Part shown: piece after piece, positions 7,305-8,824 of the stretch
Position numbering within the stretch: the first letter of the stretch is position 1
Layout of the letters: each line of letters starts with the position of its first letter
NCBI GenBank assembly: GCA_023430945.1
Contig: JAEYYE010000290.1
Coordinates: forward strand, 1-8,824
Direction of reading: 5' to 3'
Length of the DNA: 8,824 nucleotides
DNA from: Bacteroidota bacterium
GTDB taxonomy: Bacteria; Bacteroidota; Bacteroidia; Flavobacteriales_F; PHOS-HE28
Notes under the pieces: model-generated
What the model was told of the DNA's origin: nothing
Seen by the model: only the letters and a program-made list of their open reading frames with translations
Databases searched by the model: none
Translations under genes and position numbers: made by a program

Positions 7305-7306
7305 AC
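7298..7306 (+). repeat. 9-bp inverted repeat, left end of the inserted module
   Basis: GAATTGAAC is the exact reverse complement of GTTCAATTC at 8263-8271. It overlaps the right edge of the left direct repeat. With its partner it would bound a 974-base segment containing both small genes. Nine bases is short, so chance is possible, but both copies lie exactly at the repeat borders. Confidence 0.45.
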
Positions 7307-7353
7307 AAATAAGCGTTCAAGTTCGGGGCGTGAACGAGGTTTTCAAGTGGAAC

Positions 7354-7369
7354 GGACTTTGCATTTTTG
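7354..7369 (+). promoter_or_regulatory. candidate promoter of the two-gene module
   Basis: GGACTTTGC followed by ATTTTTGG gives two overlapping near-matches to TAnnTTTG: GGACTTTG at 7354-7361 and CATTTTTG at 7362-7369. A TTTTC lies at 7340-7344, near the place of a -33 element for the second match. The first match would leave a 17-base gap to the ATG at 7379; the second would give an almost leaderless message. Evidence is weak. The genes might also be read by transcription continuing from infB, since no terminator is seen between them. Confidence 0.3.
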
Positions 7370-7378
7370 GAACAAACA

Positions 7379-7843
7379 ATGGAAGCCATTCTAACATCGA
7401 CTGCATGGAAGCCGGCCAAGCATGCTGGCAAGGGTGTTCCATCAGGTGATGATTTTGCTAATGCACAGATCGAGGCCTATTTGCAAGGTCGGCGCGATGA
7501 GGCAGATCAAGTGCGCAAGATCGTTCTTGCACAGATCAAACAAAATACCGCGGAAGCGGCCAGACTTTCCAACCTGTTACTTGAACAACTGGTAAAGAAA
7601 GGCATCAAACCTGGCCTAACAAGACTTCGCATCGCAAGTCTGGATCATTTAGAAGTGATCATTGAGGTACCGGAGAAGGATTTTATCAATAAAAAATTCC
7701 TGAACATCTATGATCTGGCGAACAGGCTTGAGAACGAGGCCCAATCAGATCTGTTCAGTGTTTCTTTCGCATTCCTTGGAGTAGATAAGAAGATCGATGA
7801 AGCCCACCTGCGCTCAGATGGCTTCACTTTCGTTCTTAAATAA
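7379..7843 (+). CDS. small protein of unknown family, partner of the HEPN-like gene
   Basis: A protein of 154 residues from the ATG at 7379. A TTG at 7367 would add four residues but is less likely. I do not recognise the family. Residues about 24-76 look like one long helix or helix pair (FANAQIEAYLQGRRDEADQVRK..., SNLLLEQLVKKG). An alpha/beta part follows: strand LEVIIEVP 91-98, helix NIYDLANRLENEA 109-121, strand FSVSFAFL 126-133, and a closing strand GFTFVLK 148-154. There are no signal peptide, membrane segment or cysteines, so it is probably cytosolic. No nucleotidyltransferase GS-x9-D motif is seen, which argues against a MNT-type antitoxin. It ends 7 bases before the HEPN-like gene and is surely co-transcribed with it. 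A sensor, antitoxin or immunity role is suggested only by this pairing and the insertion context. Confidence 0.8.
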   Translation: MEAILTSTAWKPAKHAGKGVPSGDDFANAQIEAYLQGRRDEADQVRKIVLAQIKQNTAEAARLSNLLLEQLVKKGIKPGLTRLRIASLDHLEVIIEVPEKDFINKKFLNIYDLANRLENEAQSDLFSVSFAFLGVDKKIDEAHLRSDGFTFVLK

Positions 7844-7850
7844 CGGAGGG

Positions 7851-8246
7851 ATGCGGCGTGAGCATGCCGAACATAATGAAGCGCTTTGCTGTCATCTGCT
7901 CAGTCAAGGAGGCTTTAACGATTGGGTGATCACAACGGCTTTCTACGGTGCGATGCACTTCGTATACCATCAATGTTTTCCTTTGAAGATAGGAAACAAT
8001 ACGTACCAGGATTTCAACGAATTCTATCATCGGGAGGGCAGGACTCGGTATGGTCGCACTTTGAGCAAGCATGAGGTAACGTTGAAATTGGTCTACGAAC
8101 AACTCCCGGCTGTTGGGGCCGCTTATCGAGGACTATACGATATGTGCTTTAAAGCGAGGTACAAGAACTATAAGATCTCAGATGCGGAAGCCCGGGCTGC
8201 GCTTGAGCGGTTGCTCATGATCAAGAAGGCGTGTTCTAAGCGCTAG
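7851..8246 (+). CDS. HEPN-like helical protein, possible RNase/toxin
   Basis: A protein of 131 residues from the ATG at 7851, placed 7 bases after the upstream stop and preceded by GGAGG at 7845-7849, which is very close. The frame also has an ATG at 7797, but that would add 18 unlikely residues overlapping the upstream gene. The architecture resembles HEPN proteins of the UPF0332 kind: a first helix HAEHNEALCCHLLSQG (5-20), a second with the aromatic face FNDWVITTAFYGAMHFVYH (22-40) like the usual 'AyYA.fh' helix, a variable loop rich in Tyr/Asn, a third helix SKHEVTLKLVYEQL (72-85), and a last helix after ARYKNYKISDAEARAALERLL (102-122), like 'R..aDY....s.eeA'. An RTLSKH segment (Arg69 to His74) fits the R-x4-6-H pattern of HEPN RNases, although its place in the fold is uncertain. 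The HEPN call is by motif resemblance, not a search. It could also be a non-catalytic HEPN protein. Confidence 0.7.
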   Translation: MRREHAEHNEALCCHLLSQGGFNDWVITTAFYGAMHFVYHQCFPLKIGNNTYQDFNEFYHREGRTRYGRTLSKHEVTLKLVYEQLPAVGAAYRGLYDMCFKARYKNYKISDAEARAALERLLMIKKACSKR

Positions 8247-8262
8247 GCAAGCCTTTAAGATG

Positions 8263-8271
8263 GTTCAATTC
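8263..8271 (-). repeat. 9-bp inverted repeat, right end of the inserted module
   Basis: GTTCAATTC is the exact reverse complement of 7298-7306. Its last base directly abuts the second copy of the infB 3' end at 8272. This is the arrangement expected for an element end next to a duplicated target, although the duplication (31 or more bases) is long for a transposition footprint. Confidence 0.45.
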
Positions 8272-8309
8272 AAGCGGACGTTGGAAGGTTGAGCGGAAGA
8301 ATGAATGGA
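8272..8309 (+). repeat. direct repeat, right copy (orphan infB 3' end)
   Basis: This copy reads AAG CGG ACG TTG GAA GGT TGA, so it still encodes KRTLEG-stop; its one coding difference from infB is synonymous (GAG to GAA). It has no open gene in front of it and is not translated as part of any feature here. It is followed within 7 bases by the terminator at 8316-8342, as one would expect for the original end of infB. It is therefore best read as the ancestral infB tail left behind by an insertion. Confidence 0.85.
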
Positions 8310-8315
8310 GATGAG

Positions 8316-8342
8316 AAAGGCCGGAGAATTTCTCCGGCCTTT
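8316..8342. terminator. strong intrinsic terminator, probably bidirectional
   Basis: AAAGGCCGGAGA (8316-8327), loop ATT, TCTCCGGCCTTT (8331-8342) form a perfect 12-bp stem with a GC-rich core and A/T ends. A T-rich stretch follows on the plus strand and the A run gives T on the minus strand. It lies between converging genes: the plus-strand HEPN-like gene (and once infB) and the minus-strand SPOR gene. It can therefore serve both. Confidence 0.9.
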
Positions 8343-8390
8343 CGTTCTTGTATATTCCGATCGGCTTTAAGTTCGGCCCACAACCGATCC

Positions 8391-8824
8391 CTACAACTCG
8401 ATCTCGTCCGGCACGATATAGCTTCCCGGGAATTCCGGCTTCAACTGATGCAGCAGGTTCTCCGCTTCGAGCCGGGTACGCAGATCGCCCACGCGCAGCC
8501 TGAAGTTCGGCGCGAGCCAGCTGATGTATGCAGGCAGATCGGGATACTTCTGAAGAAATGATCGCTTCATGTCCTCGGCGGGTTTGCGCTCGCCGAGAAA
8601 GATCTGCACGCGATAGCCTTGCTGCTTGTGATCATGCTCTGCATGCAATTCCATCAGTCGCTCGATCCTGGGATCCACGATCAGGTTCACATCGCCGCCC
8701 GATCGGAGCTGATCGGTGGCCGCCGTATCGGTGATCGGCGTATCGATCGCAGCGGTGACAGCGTTCGCGTCGTACGGCTGGAACAATTTCACCGGAGGAG
8801 CTTCCTGCGCGAAAAGAGTGAAGG
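8391..8824 (-). CDS. exported SPOR-domain protein, 5' end outside window
   Basis: The stop is at 8391-8393 and the frame stays open to the right edge, so the start is beyond base 8824; 143 residues are visible. The GTG at 8792 is not taken as the start because the codons before it read FTLFAQEAPP, which looks like the end of a signal peptide with cleavage near Ala-Gln. After a low-complexity linker (VTAAIDTPITDTAATD) comes a C-terminal SPOR domain from GYRVQIFLGERKPAEDMKRSFLQKY to the end, including LRVGDLRTRLEAENLL, the usual 'vrvG.f.....A......l' motif. SPOR domains bind glycan strands lacking stem peptides in division-site peptidoglycan. The protein is thus probably periplasmic or outer-membrane linked and connected with the cell wall. 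It converges on the infB operon and shares its terminator. Confidence 0.88.
   Translation of the reverse strand, partial: FTLFAQEAPPVKLFQPYDANAVTAAIDTPITDTAATDQLRSGGDVNLIVDPRIERLMELHAEHDHKQQGYRVQIFLGERKPAEDMKRSFLQKYPDLPAYISWLAPNFRLRVGDLRTRLEAENLLHQLKPEFPGSYIVPDEIEL

Larger units (their letters stand above)
7298..8271. mobile_element. putative two-gene cassette inserted at the infB 3' end
   Basis: The segment lies between two direct copies of the infB 3' end and carries short inverted repeats at its inner edges. Its two genes are visibly more A/T-rich than rimP, nusA and infB. The outer neighbours, infB on one side and a terminator plus SPOR-domain gene on the other, would be adjacent without it. 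No transposase, integrase or recombinase gene is present, so any mobility would have to be supplied from elsewhere. Alternatives are an old tandem duplication of the infB end followed by divergence, or repair-mediated gain of foreign DNA. Confidence 0.4.

Noticed and set aside
6730..7431. 233-codon minus-strand frame across the infB 3' end and into the module
   Set aside because: Mostly a shadow of infB; it crosses the direct repeat and the module border without any coding features of its own.
7797..7850. Upstream ATG at 7797 as the start of the HEPN-like protein
   Set aside because: It would overlap the preceding gene by 47 bases and add 18 residues lacking the character of the first HEPN helix; the ATG at 7851 directly follows the upstream stop.
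8289..8561. plus-strand frame starting inside the orphan infB tail
   Set aside because: It runs through the terminator hairpin and opposite the SPOR-domain gene; the translation is Arg/Ser-rich noise.
1..8824. CRISPR array, tRNA or rRNA genes
   Set aside because: No regularly spaced repeats of 24-40 bases and no tRNA-like cloverleaf or rRNA sequence were seen on reading either strand.

Overview
The window reads as chromosomal DNA of a Bacteroidota bacterium, most likely of the order Flavobacteriales, with fairly high GC in its housekeeping genes. The reasons are a secreted protein with a C-terminal type IX secretion sorting domain, a long MORN-repeat (YwqK-like) protein, a TAnnTTTG-type promoter element before rimP, little use of Shine-Dalgarno sequences, and a rimP-nusA-infB operon followed by a convergent gene for a SPOR-domain protein. 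The genus cannot be named from this sequence alone.

Layout. (1) Positions 1-1581 hold the 3' part of a gene for a MORN-repeat protein. Its last ~37 codons look like non-coding sequence read through after a run of seven G. (2) Positions 1583-2506 encode a secreted type IX-sorted protein, visibly richer in A/T than its neighbours. (3) Positions 2507-2705 are non-coding. They hold a 22-bp imperfect inverted repeat, a good Bacteroidota -7 element, and a perfect 8-bp hairpin followed by a T run in the rimP leader. (4) Positions 2706-7287 are the rimP-nusA-infB operon: 30S maturation factor, transcription elongation/termination factor and translation initiation factor IF2. (5) Positions 7379-8246 hold two small, more A/T-rich genes, a protein of unknown family and a HEPN-like helical protein, 7 bp apart. 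(6) Positions 8316-8342 are a strong, probably two-way terminator. (7) Positions 8391-8824 on the minus strand are the 3' part of an exported SPOR-domain protein gene.

The most interesting point is the boundary of region 5. The last 21 bases of infB plus 17 bases beyond its stop are repeated directly just after the two-gene module (7267-7304 and 8272-8309, 34 of 38 identical). The difference inside the coding part is synonymous (Glu GAG to GAA), so the second copy still spells KRTLEG-stop. A 9-bp inverted repeat (GAATTGAAC at 7298-7306, GTTCAATTC at 8263-8271) sits at the inner edges, and the right one abuts the second direct repeat exactly. The simplest reading is that infB was once followed directly by the terminator and the SPOR gene, and that a ~1-kb two-gene cassette was inserted at the infB 3' end while the gene was restored. 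This resembles island insertion at the 3' ends of tRNA genes, but no integrase or transposase is visible. The HEPN-like gene suggests a toxin-antitoxin or defence-type pair, which is inference.
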